A stretch of 64,000 bases of DNA from CAVRTM01 sp963696105 (GCA_963696105.1 CAVOIP010000003.1:186001-250000), one strand, 5' to 3'. Counted from the stretch's first letter, positions 36,868-47,132 are shown. Program-made: numbers and translations. The notes: generated by a model not told the origin, from the letters alone.

Positions 36868-38271
36868 GTGGCTATCTCTCAAGCTGGTCGGGGCCGCAGG
36901 TCGGCGCCGCTGATCTGCACTGCCGCGGTCGTGGCGGTCGTGGCGGCCGGGTGCGCCGGCGCCGGGGGTGGTGGTGGTGGCAACAGCACCGGTGGCGGAG
37001 GCGGCAAGTCCGTCAACGTGCTGATGGTGAACAACCCGCAGATGCTCGACCTGCAGAAGCTGACGGCCGACAACTTCACCAAGCAGACCGGCATCACGGT
37101 CAACTACACGGTGCTGCCCGAGAACGACGTCCGCGACAAGATCAGCCAGGAGTTCTCCAACCAGGCCGGCCAGTACGACGTGGCCACGCTGTCAGCAACT
37201 ACGAGATCCCGTTCTACTCCAAGAACGGCTGGCTCTCCTCGCTGAGCGACACGGTCGCCAAGGACCCCGCCTTCGACCAGGCCGACATCCTCAAGCCGAT
37301 GACGGAGTCGCTGACCGGCGACGGACGGCAAGATCTACGGCGAGCCGTTCTACGGCGAGTCGTCGTTCCTCATGTACCGCAAGGACGTCCTGCAGGCCAA
37401 GGGCATCATCGATGCCGGCCAAGCCGACGTGGCAGCGAGGTCGCCGCGATCGCTGCCAAGCTCGACGGCGCCAAGCCGGGCATGAAGGGCATCTGCCTGC
37501 GCGGCCTGCCCGGCTGGGGTGAGGTCATGGCCCCGCTGACGACGGTCGTGCAACACCTTCGGCGGCACCTGGTTCGACAAGGACTGGAACACGCTCCGGT
37601 CAACGCGCCGGCGACGTTCAAGGAGGCCACCAACTTCTACGTCAACCTGATCCAGCAGCACGGTGAGTCCGGGGCGCCGCAGTCCGGCTTCGCCGAGTGC
37701 CTGAACAACGTCGAGCAGAGCAAGGTCGGCGATGTGGTACGACGCCACGTCGGCCGCCGGCTCGCTCGAAGGCCCGCAGCTCGCCGGTCAAGGGCAAGAT
37801 CGGCTACGCCCCGGCGCCAGTGGTCAAGACCCCGTCCTCGGGCTGGCTCTACACCTGGGCGTGGGCCATCCAGAAGGCGAGCAAGAACCAGGACGCCGCG
37901 GCCAAGTTCATCACCTGGGCCTCGGGCAAGGACTACGAGCAGCTCGTCGGCAAGACCAGACGGGTGGGCCACCGTCCCGGCCGGCAAGCGGGCCTCGACC
38001 TACTCCAACGCTGACTACCTCAAGGTCGCCAAGGCGTTCGCCGAGCCGACCAAGACCGCGATCGAGAGCGCCGACCCGAAGAACCCCGGTGTCCAGCCGC
38101 GGCCGGCGATCGGCATCCAGTTCGTCGCCATCCCCGAGTTCACCGACCGTGGGCACCACGGTCTCGCAGAGCGTCACCTCGGCGATCGCCGGCAAGACCA
38201 GCGTGGACTCAGCGCTCCAGGCCGGCCAGGCCGCGGCCGAGAAGGTCGCCCAGAAGTACAAGAACAAGTAG
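36868..38271 (+). pseudogene. polyol ABC transporter substrate-binding lipoprotein, frameshifted
   Basis: Extracellular binding protein that would deliver a sugar alcohol to the two permeases encoded next. From the GTG at 36868 (GGAGGAG upstream), there is a signal peptide with lipobox VVAAGC, a Gly/Ser linker, then SVNVLMVNNPQMLDLQKLT and TGITVNYTVLPENDVRDKIS, as in SmoE/MtlE-type proteins. The frame changes at about 37193 and at least six more times before 38271. Matching segments continue: NYEIPFYSKNGWLSSLS, KIYGEPFYGESSFLMYRKD, GMKGICLRGLPGWGEVM, YAPAPVVKTPSSGWLYTWAW and the final AAEKVAQKYKNK. Probably a functional gene damaged in the sequence. Confidence 0.82.
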
Positions 38272-38413
38272 CCGGCTGACCGGCCGCCCCGGCCCCGCCA
38301 GCGCCTGACCCCGTGGATCGGTCGGCGTACGGCGGGGACGGGCGGCGGGCCCCGGAACACCAGTCATGGCACACCGGCCCGACGCGGCCACACACCAGGA
38401 AGCTGCCACCGCC

Positions 38414-39396
38414 ATGAGCAAAGACACCGTCAGCAGCCGGACCACCAGCGGGGCGGGGGGTCCCAGCGACGCGCCTCGACCGGCCGCGAACACGGTCACC
38501 CAAGCCCAGGGCGTGGGGAACCGCGTGCTCCGCTGCTCCCGGCGCTGCTCTTCATGGTCGTCGTGACCCAGCTGCCGTTCGTGGCGACGCTGATCATCTC
38601 GTTCATGAACTGGAACGCGTTGTACCCCAACGACCGCGGGTTCGCCGGGATCGACAACTTCAAGACGGTCGTTCACCGACCCCGACCTGCGCAACTCGAT
38701 CTTCACCACGATCCTCTACACGGTCGTCATCGTGCTGGTGGCTCTGGTGCTCGGGATTCGCGCTCGCGCTGCTGCTCGACCGCAGCTTCCTCGGTCGCGG
38801 GTTCGTGCGGACGATGATGATCGCGCCGTTCCTCGTCGTGCCGGTCGCGGCCGCACTGCTGTGGAAGCACGCGATCTTCAACCCCGAGTACGGCCTGTTC
38901 AACGGCACACTCACCTGGATCTGGCGGCTGTTCGGCTCCGAACAGCCCACCGCAGCCCGACTGGATCACCGACACGCCCAAGCTGACGATCATGGTGGCG
39001 CTGATCTGGCAGTGGACGCCGTTCATGATGCTGATCCTGCTGGCCGGCCTGCAGGGCAGGCCCCTGGACGTCATCGAGGCGGCGCAGGTGGACGGCGCGA
39101 GCCCGTGGCAGATCTTCCAGCACATGACGCTGCCCGCACATGCGCCAGTACCTCGAGCTCGCGGGCCTGCTCGGCTCGATCTACATCGTCCAGAACTTCG
39201 ACTACGTCTTCACCATGACCTCAGGGGGGCTGGGCACGGCCAACCTGCCCTACACGATCTACCAGACCTTCTACCAGGCGCACGACTACGGTCTGGCGTC
39301 CGCCGCCGGCGTGATCGTCGTCGTCGGCACGATCATCGTCGCCACCTTCGCCCTGCGCACCGTGTCGACCTTGCTCGCGGGAGGACCAGCTGATGA
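38414..39396 (+). pseudogene. polyol ABC transporter permease 1, frameshifted
   Basis: Membrane subunit of the sugar-alcohol ABC transporter, MalF/SmoF type, about 320 residues. Readable segments include LPFVATLIISFMNWNALYPN, FTTILYTVVIVLVALVLG, RTMMIAPFLVVPVAAALLW, WQWTPFMMLILLAGLQG, the EAA loop VIEAAQVDGASPWQIFQHM that contacts the ATPase, and a final ALRTVSTLL. Frame changes occur near 38530, 38670, 38760, 38955, 39140 and 39375. The ATG is at 38414. The last frame would end in a TGA overlapping the ATG of permease 2 at 39393. Confidence 0.82.
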
Positions 39397-40295
39397 GCAC
39401 CACGACGGCTGCACCGACGACCTCGGCGGCAACCACCGGACCACGGCACAAGAAGCAGAGCAACCGCAGCAAGCGCGCTCGACCGTGCTCAGCCTGGCTC
39501 ATCGGCGATCCTGTTCTTCGTCCCGGTGGCCTGGATGGTGCTGACCTCGCTGCACAGCGAGCAGGACGCCGCCACCAACCCGCCGTCGCTGTGTTCGCCC
39601 CGCTGACCCTCGCAGGGCTACCAGGAGTTCTTCGGCGCCACGTCCGGCGCCAGCCCGTGGCCGGCGCTGATCAACTCGGCCTACGCGCAGCATCGTGCTC
39701 GACCATCCTGGTGCTGCTGCTCGCGATCCCGGCGGCCTACGCGCTGTCGATCCGTCCGGTCCGCAAGTGGACCGACGTGATGTTCTTCTTCCTGTCCACC
39801 AAGATGCTGCCCGCGGTCGCCGGCCTGCTGCCGATCTACCTCATCGCGCAGAACGCTGGGCCTCCTGGACAACATCAACCTGCATGGTCGTCCTCTACAC
39901 CGTCGATGAACCTGCCGATCGCGGTGTGGATGATGCGCTCGTTCCTGGCCGAGATCCCCGTCGCGATCCTCGAGGCGGCCACGATCGACGGTGCCGGGCT
40001 GCTGATCCGACGTTGCGCAAGATCGTCATCCCGATCGTCGTGCGCCGGGCATCGCGGCGACGTCGCTGATCTGCTTCATCTTCAGCTGGAACGAGCTGCT
40101 GTTCGCCAGCGTGCTCACCGGCGTCCGGTCGCGCAGACCGCACCGGTCTTCCTGACCAGCTTCGTGACCAGCCAGGGCCTGTTCCTGGCCAAGGTGTGCG
40201 CGGCTGCGCTGGCGGTCTCGCTCCCCGTGCTCGTCGCCGGGTTCGCCGCCCAGGACAAGCTGGTCCAGGGCCTGTCGCTCGGCGCGGTGAAGTGA
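39393..40295 (+). pseudogene. polyol ABC transporter permease 2, frameshifted
   Basis: Second membrane subunit, MalG/SmoG type, about 300 residues. Readable: LFFVPVAWMVLTSLHSEQDA, LVLLLAIPAAYALSIRPV, VMFFFLSTKMLPAVAGLLPI, MNLPIAVWMMRSFLAEIPV, the EAA loop EAATIDGAG and the end ALAVSLPVLVAGFAAQDKLV followed by QGLSLGAVK. Frame changes near 39490, 39590, 39690, 39860, 39900, 40010, 40040 and 40125. The final frame ends at 40295, 62 bases before the dehydrogenase. No ATPase gene accompanies the transporter, so a shared MsmK/UgpC-type ATPase encoded elsewhere must energise it. Confidence 0.82.
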
Positions 40296-40356
40296 CCCGG
40301 CAGGCTTGAGCCGCACGTACGGCGCCCCGCGCCGTGCCCTTTCAGGGAGGACCCCC

Positions 40357-41853
40357 ATGCAGCACCTCAGCTCGGCTGCTCTGGCATCGCTCGACGCCCG
40401 CGTCGAGGCGCCGGCGTACGACCGCGCCGCGGTGACCGCCGGCATCGTGCACTTCGGTGTCGGTGGCTTCCACCGGGCACACCAGGCGATGTACCTCGAC
40501 CGGCTGATGAACGAGGGCAAGGCGCTGGACTGGGGCATCTGCGGGGTCGGGGTCATGCCGCACGACGCCCGCATGCGCGACGCGCTGGCCGCGCAGGACT
40601 GTCTCTACACGCTCGTCGTCAAGCACCCGGACGGCACGCTGGAGCCACGGGTGATCGGCTCGATCGTGCGACTACCTCTTCGCCCCCGACGACCCGGAGG
40701 CGGTCCTCGAGACGATGGCCGACCCGGCGACGCGGATCGTGTCGCTGACGATCACCGAGGGCGGCTACAACGTCCACCCCGTCACCGGCGAGTTCGACGC
40801 CCGACCGACGCGGGCCTGCAGGCCGACCTCGCGCCGGGGGCGGTGCCGGGCACCGTCTTCGGGCTGGTCACCGAGGCGCTGCGCCGCCGCCGGGACCGCG
40901 GCCTTCGCGCCGTTCACCGTGATGTCGTGCGACAACATCCAGGGCAACGGGCACGTCGCCGCAGCGGATGTTCACCGCGTTCGCCCGGCTGCAGGACCCC
41001 GACGCTGGCCGACTGGGTCGAGCGCGAGGTGCCGTTCCCGAACTCGATGGTCGACCGGATCACGCCCGGTCACCACGGACGACGACCAGAGCCGAGCTCG
41101 CGCGAGCGAGTTCGACCTCGAGGACGACTGGCCGGTGGTGTGCGAGCCGTTCACCCAGTGGGTGCTGGAGGACGACTTCAGCGACGGCCGGCCCGCCGTT
41201 CGAGGACGTCGGCGTCCAGCTGGTCCCCGACGTCGAGCCGTACGAGCTGATGAAGCTGCGGCTGCTCAACGCCAGCCACCAGGCGCTGTGCTACCTCGGC
41301 TACCTCGCCGGCTACCGCTACGCCCACGAGGTCTGCCAGGACCCGCTCTTCACCTCGTTCCTGCTGAGGTACATGGACCTGGAGGCCACCCCGACGCTGC
41401 CTCCGGTCCCCGGCGTCGACCTGGACGCCTACAAGCACCAGCTGATCGAGCGCTTCGCCAACCCCGAGGTCCGCGACACCCTGGCCCGGCTGTGCGCCGA
41501 GAGCTCCGACCGGATCCCGAAGTGGCTGGTGCCGGTCGTGCGCGAGCAGCCTGGCCGCTGGCGGCGACGTCAGGCGCTCCGCCCTCGTCGTCGCCTCCTG
41601 GGCCCGCTACGCCGAGGGAGTGGACGAGCAGGGCGAGCCGATCGAGGTCGTGGACCGGCTGCGCGACACGCTGGTGGAGCGGGCTCGCCGCCAGGGCGAG
41701 GACCCGCTGGTCTTCGTCTCCGACCGCGACCTGTTCGGGGACCTGGTGGACGACGAGCGGTTCGTCACGGCGTACCGGTGGGCGTTGGACTCCCTGCACA
41801 GCAAGGGTGCCCGCGCGACCCTCGAGGTACTCCGCAAGGGGGCAGCCGCGTGA
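40357..41853 (+). pseudogene. mannitol dehydrogenase family protein, frameshifted
   Basis: NAD-dependent polyol 2-dehydrogenase (mannitol/arabinitol type), about 490 residues, converting the imported sugar alcohol to a ketose. From the ATG at 40357 (CAGGGAGG upstream): GIVHFGVGGFHRAHQAMYLD is the cofactor-binding GxGxxxR region. ITEGGYNVHP, VMSCDNIQGNG, NSMVDRITP and KLRLLNASHQALCYLGYLAG carry the family's catalytic lysine and histidine area. The frame changes about nine times between 40670 and 41590, mostly net +1, and the C-terminal 80 residues are intact to 41853. The total length is normal, so the gene is probably functional in the organism. Confidence 0.85.
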
Positions 41854-42893
41854 GCGCCGCCACCACGGAGCCGCCCACCATGCGCGTGGCGGTCCTGCGA
41901 TCCGCCGGTGACATCGGCGTGGAGCAGCGGCCGGTGCCCAGCCCCGGCAGGGGAGAGGTGCTGGTCCGGGTCGGCTCGGTGGGGGTCTGCGGCTCCGACA
42001 CGCACTACTACGACCACGGCCGGATCGGCCGGTTCGTGGTCGAGTCGCCGCTGGTGCTGGGCCATGAGGCCTCCGGAGTCATCGCCGCGGTGGGCGAGGG
42101 CGTGGACCCCTCGCGCAACGGCCAGCGCGTCTCGATCGAGCCCGGCGTCCCCGACCTGACCTGCCAGATGTGCCTCAGCGGCCGCTACAACCTCTGCCCC
42201 GGGATGCGGTTCTTCGCCACACCGCCGATCGACGGCGCGTTCGCCGAGCTGGTGATCGTGCACGAGGCGTTCGCCCACCCGGTCCCGGACCGCATCAGCG
42301 ACGACGCGGCGGCCCTCCTGGAGCCGCTGTCGGTCGCGGTGTGGGCCTGCCGCAAGGCCCGGGTGACCGCGGGGTCCCGCGTCCTGGTCGTCGGCGCGGG
42401 CGCGATCGGGCTGGTGAACGTCCAGACCGCCCTCGCGTTCGGCGCCACCGAGGTCACCGTCTCCGACGTCAACCCGGCGCGGTTGGCCCTCGCGCAGGAG
42501 CTGGGCGCGACCGCCGTGCTGGACGCCCGCGAGGCCGGTCCCGACTCGCTGTCACGGCCCCCGGACGTGCTGATCGAGTGCTCGGGCAACGCGCCGGCGA
42601 CGGTCGCCGGCCTCCGTGCGCTCGACCTGGCCGGCCGGGCCGTCCTGGTGGGCATGGGCGGCGACGAGCTGCCGCTGCCCTTGTCGGTGGTGCAGGAGCG
42701 CGAGCTCGAGGTCACCGGCACCTTCCGCTACGCCAACACCTGGCCGACCGCGATCGAGCTGGTCGCCTCCGGCCGGGTCGACCTCGACCGGCTGGTGACC
42801 GGCACCTACCGGCTGGACGAGGCGGAGGAGGCGCTCACCGCTGCCCGGCAGGATCCGCTGTCGGTCAAGGCCGTCGTGCGCCCGCAGACCTGA
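41850..42893 (+). CDS. zinc-dependent sorbitol/xylitol dehydrogenase
   Basis: Medium-chain dehydrogenase of 347 residues that would oxidise a polyol to a ketose with NAD+. Catalytic zinc ligands are Cys47 (VGVCGSDTHYY), His72 and Glu73 (LGHEASG). The Rossmann motif is VLVVGAGAIGLVN, and IECSGNAPATV and GTFRYANTWPTAIEL are sorbitol-dehydrogenase-like. The structural zinc loop reads CQMCLSGRYNLC, but the first of its usual four cysteines is replaced (PDLTC instead of PCxxC), so it may not bind structural zinc. The GTG at 41850 overlaps the stop of the preceding dehydrogenase. It is the last gene of the polyol operon and, unlike the genes before it, has no frameshift. Confidence 0.92.
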   Translation: MSAATTEPPTMRVAVLRSAGDIGVEQRPVPSPGRGEVLVRVGSVGVCGSDTHYYDHGRIGRFVVESPLVLGHEASGVIAAVGEGVDPSRNGQRVSIEPGVPDLTCQMCLSGRYNLCPGMRFFATPPIDGAFAELVIVHEAFAHPVPDRISDDAAALLEPLSVAVWACRKARVTAGSRVLVVGAGAIGLVNVQTALAFGATEVTVSDVNPARLALAQELGATAVLDAREAGPDSLSRPPDVLIECSGNAPATVAGLRALDLAGRAVLVGMGGDELPLPLSVVQERELEVTGTFRYANTWPTAIELVASGRVDLDRLVTGTYRLDEAEEALTAARQDPLSVKAVVRPQT

Positions 42894-42899
42894 GTCGCT

Positions 42900-43439
42900 C
42901 TACCCCGCATCTGCCGCGGCCGCGAGGCGCTCCAGCGCGGATCCGTAGCGGCGGGCGAAGATCCGCTGGCCGAGCCGCCCGAGCGGCCCGGCGGCCTGCA
43001 TGTACCACGCGTCGGGTCGGCTGACCGCCCGCACCGTGAACCACACGGCGCCGTCGGCCGCCAGGTCGACCACGAACGCCTCCTCGCCCCGCTCGGGGTG
43101 GCCAGGCAGCGTGCCGTACGCAAAGCCCGCGCGGCGCTCCTCCTCGAGGGCCCACACGACACGGCACGGCACCGGCAGGCCCAGGGACCCGATCCCCAGC
43201 AACCCCAAGGACTCCACCCCGACGGCCGCGCGGGGGGCGGTCACGGTCATCGCCAGCCCGGCGTCGCGGTGCATCTGCCAGGACAGCAACCCCTCGCGGG
43301 CGCGGCCGAAGTCAGCCGGACCCCGGCCGATCAGCCGCCGCTGCACCATCGTGGTGAACCCGGCGGGCGTCGGGACGTCGCGGGTCAGGCCCGCGGGGGA
43401 GTAGGTCAGCGGACGTCCGGCCAGCGCCTCGAGCCTCAC
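42900..43439 (-). CDS. DUF1990-family protein
   Basis: A protein of 179 residues in the DUF1990 (UPF0548) family, whose function is unknown. Matching segments: TYSPAGLTRDVPTPAGFTTM at the start, LSWQMHRDAGL, VPCRVVWALEEERRAGFAYG, TLPGHPERGEEAFVVDL, FTVRAVSRP and the terminal RYGSALERLAA. It looks like a soluble, single-domain fold that may bind a small hydrophobic ligand. The GTG at 43439 is chosen because AAGGGAG lies five bases before it; the GTG at 43454 would include that site. It is convergent with the dehydrogenase, six bases away, and follows ctaD after a gap of about 70 bases. Confidence 0.82.
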   Translation of the reverse strand: MRLEALAGRPLTYSPAGLTRDVPTPAGFTTMVQRRLIGRGPADFGRAREGLLSWQMHRDAGLAMTVTAPRAAVGVESLGLLGIGSLGLPVPCRVVWALEEERRAGFAYGTLPGHPERGEEAFVVDLAADGAVWFTVRAVSRPDAWYMQAAGPLGRLGQRIFARRYGSALERLAAAADAG

Positions 43440-43511
43440 ACCGGCTCCCTTCACATCGATGACGGCAGGGCTCAGACGCTGTCCCGGTCAGGGGCCCGGT
43501 CCACTGGAGGG

Positions 43512-45257
43512 CTACGACTGCTTCTGCGAACCCTCGTTGATGTGCGGCTCACCGAACAGACGCTCCAGGGTGCCCTGGTCCGGCGAGGGCGTGTCGAACG
43601 CAGCCACCTCGGGGTGGTGCAGGTCGAAGGCCGGGCGCTCGGAGCGGATGCGCGGGATCGACTCGAAGTTGTGCCGCGGCGGCGGGCAGGAGGTGGCCCA
43701 CTCCAGGGAGCAGCCGTAGCCCCACGGGTCGTCGGTCTCGACCATGGGTGCGGTGCGCCAGGTCTTCCACACGTTGTACAGGAACGGCAGCGTGGACAGG
43801 CCCAGCAGCAGCGCACCGGCGCTGGAGACCTGGTTCATCCAGGTGAAGCCGTCCTCGGGCAGGTAGTCCGCGTAGCGCCGCGGCATGCCCACCACGCCGA
43901 GCCAGTGCTGGATCAGGAAGGTGGTGTGGAACCCGACGAAGAGCATCCAGAAGTGGATCTTGCCCAGCTTCTCGTCCAGCATCCGGCCGGTGAACTTCGG
44001 CCACCAGAAGTAGAACCCGCCGAACATCGCGAACACCACGGTGCCGAACACGACGTAGTGGAAGTGCGCCACCACGAAGTAGGAGTCCGACAGGTGGAAG
44101 TCCAGCGCCGGGCTGGACAGGATGACGCCGGTCAGGCCGCCGAACAGGAACGTCACCAGGAACCCGATCGCCCACAGCATCGGGGTCTCGAACGTCAGCG
44201 ACCCGCCCCACATCGTGCCGATCCAGTTGAAGAACTTCACCCCCGTGGGCACCGCGATCAGCATCGTCATGATCGCGAAGAACGGCAGCAGCACCTGGCC
44301 GGTGGCGTACATGTGGTGCGCCCACACCGACACCGACAGGGCGCCGATGCCGATGGTCGCGAGGACGAGGCCCTTGTAGCCGAAGATCGGCTTGCGGGAG
44401 AAGACCGGCAGGATCTCGCTGATGATGCCGAAGAACGGCAGCGCGATGATGTAGACCTCGGGGTGGCCGAAGAACCAGAACAGGTGCTGCCACAGCAGCG
44501 CCCCGCTGTTGGTCGGGTCGAAGACGTGCGCCCCCAGGGTGCGGTCGGCCCCCAGGGCCAGCAGCGCGGCGGCCAGCACGGGGAAGGCCATCAGCACCAG
44601 GATGGACGTGACGAGCACCGTCCAGGTGAACAGCGGCATCCGGAACATCGTCATGCCCGGGGCGCGCATGCAGATGATCGTGGTGATGAAGTTGACCGCA
44701 CCCAGGATCGTGCCGAACCCGGCCAGCGCCAGACCGAACACCCACAGGTTGCCACCCAGACCGGGGCTGTAGGCCGCGTCGGACAGCGGGGCGTAGGCGA
44801 ACCACCCGAAGGCCGCGGCGCCCTGCGGCGTGAGGAACCCGGCGCTGGCGATCAGGCCGCCGAACAGGTAGAGCCAGTAGGCGAACATGTTGAGGCGGGG
44901 GAACGCCACGTCCGGCGCGCCGATCTGGATCGGCATGAGGGCGTTGGCGAACCCGGCGAACAGCGGTGTCGCGAACAGCAACAGCATGATCGTGCCGTGC
45001 ATCGTGAACAGCTGGTTGTACTGCTCGGGGTTGTCGACCACCTGCAGGCCGGGCTCGACCAGCTCGGCCCGGATCAGCAGCGCCAGCAGCCCGCCGACGA
45101 GGAAGTAGACGAACGAGCTGATGAAGTACAGGCTGCCGATCTTCTTGTGGTCGGTGGTGGTGACCCAGCTGACCACCACCGAGCCGGCACGGCGACGGCC
45201 GACGGGCTCGAGTGTGATCGTGGCTGGTGCTCCGACACGATCCTCCGTCGCGGTCAT
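43512..45257 (-). CDS. ctaD: cytochrome c oxidase subunit I
   Basis: Catalytic subunit of the aa3-type terminal oxidase, 581 residues, twelve transmembrane helices. The heme and copper ligands are visible: FTMHGTIMLLLFATP (low-spin heme histidine), WFFGHPEVYIIALP with the cross-linked His-Tyr and CuB, SVWAHHMYATG (two CuB histidines) and VVAHFHYVVFGTVV (heme a3 and a). The ATG at 45257 gives a 30-residue cytoplasmic head. The gene is alone: ctaC, ctaE and the bc1 genes are absent, which is common in actinobacteria with a second ctaD. It is divergent from a DinB-like gene. Confidence 0.97.
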   Translation of the reverse strand: MTATEDRVGAPATITLEPVGRRRAGSVVVSWVTTTDHKKIGSLYFISSFVYFLVGGLLALLIRAELVEPGLQVVDNPEQYNQLFTMHGTIMLLLFATPLFAGFANALMPIQIGAPDVAFPRLNMFAYWLYLFGGLIASAGFLTPQGAAAFGWFAYAPLSDAAYSPGLGGNLWVFGLALAGFGTILGAVNFITTIICMRAPGMTMFRMPLFTWTVLVTSILVLMAFPVLAAALLALGADRTLGAHVFDPTNSGALLWQHLFWFFGHPEVYIIALPFFGIISEILPVFSRKPIFGYKGLVLATIGIGALSVSVWAHHMYATGQVLLPFFAIMTMLIAVPTGVKFFNWIGTMWGGSLTFETPMLWAIGFLVTFLFGGLTGVILSSPALDFHLSDSYFVVAHFHYVVFGTVVFAMFGGFYFWWPKFTGRMLDEKLGKIHFWMLFVGFHTTFLIQHWLGVVGMPRRYADYLPEDGFTWMNQVSSAGALLLGLSTLPFLYNVWKTWRTAPMVETDDPWGYGCSLEWATSCPPPRHNFESIPRIRSERPAFDLHHPEVAAFDTPSPDQGTLERLFGEPHINEGSQKQS

Positions 45258-45451
45258 GAGGCGTTCCCGCGCGTCCCGATCCCCGATGCCTGCGTCATGC
45301 CCGGTGAGATACCCAAGACGAAGCGGCTCTAACGCCGGCACGTCGACCAATTCCGTCCATGTCGGGCCCGCCGGCGACGATGAGAACGCGTCCTCCGCCA
45401 AGTCCTTGAGGGATAGCCGACGACGCCCTTCGGGCGAGAAGAGGGACCACC

Positions 45452-46087
45452 ATGACCGACCTGCACCAGCCGGACGTCGACCTCGATCGAGCTGCCGAGG
45501 AGGTGGCCGCGCTGCTCCGTGGAGTGCGGGACGAGCAGCTGACACACCCCACGCCGTGCGACGGGTTCTCCGTGGCCGCCCTGCTGGACCACCTGATGGG
45601 GCTCTGTCTGGCGTTCACCTGGGCGGCCGCCAAGAGCGCCGTCCCCGATCGCGGGGGTTCCGGAAGTGCCGACCGCAGACCAGGGCAGCCCAGCGCCGAG
45701 CACCTCGAGCCCGACTGGCGCACCGTCCTGCCGCAGCGGCTCGCCGACCTGGCCAAGGCCTGGCATGAGCCGTCGGCGTGGGCCGGCCTCACCGAGGCGG
45801 GCGGCGTCCGCATGCCGGGGGAGGTGGCCGCGGTCGTGACCCTGGACGAGCTGGTGCTGCACGGGTGGGACCTGGCGCGGGCCACCGGTCAGTCGTTCGC
45901 CTGCGCCCCCGCGAACGTCGAGGCGGTGCTGCGGTTCACCAGCTCGATGGCCGAGCCCGGGCACCGCGTAGCGGCGGAGGGTCTCTTCGGCCCGGTCGTG
46001 GAGGTCCACGATGACGCGCCCGCGTTCGACCGGGCCCTCGGCTTCGCCGGCCGTGACCCCGGCTGGTCCCCTCGACGCCCCGGGTGA
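45452..46087 (+). CDS. TIGR03086-type DinB-fold protein
   Basis: A 211-residue protein of the mycothiol-dependent maleylpyruvate-isomerase/TIGR03086 group. The N-terminal four-helix DinB fold has LTHPTPCDGFSVAALLDHLM, where the histidine is a metal-ligand candidate, and later VTLDELVLHGWDLARATGQ with the second histidine. The tail FGPVVEVHDDAPAFDRALGF is shared by this family in actinobacteria. The metal and substrate are unknown; a mycothiol-linked transferase or isomerase is the best guess. GAGGGACCACC precedes the ATG at 45452. Confidence 0.85.
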   Translation: MTDLHQPDVDLDRAAEEVAALLRGVRDEQLTHPTPCDGFSVAALLDHLMGLCLAFTWAAAKSAVPDRGGSGSADRRPGQPSAEHLEPDWRTVLPQRLADLAKAWHEPSAWAGLTEAGGVRMPGEVAAVVTLDELVLHGWDLARATGQSFACAPANVEAVLRFTSSMAEPGHRVAAEGLFGPVVEVHDDAPAFDRALGFAGRDPGWSPRRPG

Positions 46088-46310
46088 CACCGCTCGTACC
46101 CGGCGGCGGAACGACGGTCCTCCAGCCGGCCGTGTCCGCCTCGGGCGTGGCGGAGTCCGGTACGTCGTCAGCGGACGTCGAGCGGCGTCAGCGGACCGGC
46201 CGAGGCCGAGCCGGGGCCCACCGTGGCCGGGTCCACCGCGGCGCCCGCCCAGCTGCTTGCGGAGACCTCGGCGGCGCATCCTCGGCATGGGTGGTCGGGT
46301 TGGAGGAGCG

Positions 46311-47132
46311 ATGGAGCCAGCGGTCGGGCAGGTGAGCCGGGCGCAGCAGGCGATGTGGGCCCGCGGGGACTTCCACCGCATCGGCGTCTCGCAGGTGGTG
46401 GTGGGGGAGCTGCTCGTCCGGGCGCTGCGGGTGCACGCGGGGGAGCGCGTGCTGGATGTCGCGGGCGGGTCGGGCAACACGGCCCTGGCGGCGGCCCGGC
46501 GGTGGGCCGACGTGACCTGCACCGACTACGTGCCGGCGCTGCTGGAGCACGCCCGGGAGCGGGCGGCGGCGGAGGGACTGCCGCTGCGGACAGAGGTCGC
46601 CGACGCGCAAGCTCTGCCGTACCCGGACGACAGCTTCGACGTGGTGACCTCGACCTTCGGGGCCATGTTCGCCCCGGACCAGGAGCGGGTGGCGGGGGAG
46701 CTGATCCGGGTGCTCCGGCCCGGCGGTCGGCTCGGGATGGCGAACTGGACCCCGGACAGCTGGGTCGGGGCGCAGTTCCAGCTGCAGTCCCGGTACCTGT
46801 CGCCACCGGCCGGCGTACGTCCCCCCTCGACGTGGGGGACGAAGGAACGTCTGCACGAGCTGTTCGACGGCATGGTCACCGCTGTGAGCGCACGTGTGGA
46901 ACACGGCGAGTTCGTGCACCACAGCACGGACAGCCTCTTCGATCTCTTCTCGCACTGGTTCGGGCCCCTGGCGACTGTTCTCGAGCGGCTCGAGGACGGC
47001 CAGCGCGACGCGTTCGCGAGGGACTGGATCGCGCTGACCAACGAGCACAACGTCGCGACCGACGGGACCTGCGAGATCGTCTCGGACTACCTGCAGGTCG
47101 TGGCCGTCAAGCTGCCCCCGCCCCTGCGCTGA
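46311..47132 (+). CDS. class I SAM-dependent methyltransferase
   Basis: Small-molecule methyltransferase of 273 residues, UbiE/arsenite-type Rossmann fold. SAM-binding motif I is ERVLDVAGGSGNTALAAA (about 45-62), the acidic residue after strand 2 is in VTCTDYVPALL, motif II-like region ADAQALPYPDDSFDVVTSTF and motif III RVLRPGGRLGMANW. The C-terminal half is helical and would bind the substrate, which cannot be told. The ATG at 46311 has GGAGGAGCG before it; upstream in-frame codons do not fit the family. The PEP-utilising fossil follows. Confidence 0.9.
   Translation: MEPAVGQVSRAQQAMWARGDFHRIGVSQVVVGELLVRALRVHAGERVLDVAGGSGNTALAAARRWADVTCTDYVPALLEHARERAAAEGLPLRTEVADAQALPYPDDSFDVVTSTFGAMFAPDQERVAGELIRVLRPGGRLGMANWTPDSWVGAQFQLQSRYLSPPAGVRPPSTWGTKERLHELFDGMVTAVSARVEHGEFVHHSTDSLFDLFSHWFGPLATVLERLEDGQRDAFARDWIALTNEHNVATDGTCEIVSDYLQVVAVKLPPPLR

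Noticed and set aside
43098..45332. A long open frame (about 740 codons) antisense to ctaD
   Set aside because: It lies on the complementary strand of a clearly conserved oxidase gene. It has no family match and its composition is that of a GC-rich shadow frame.
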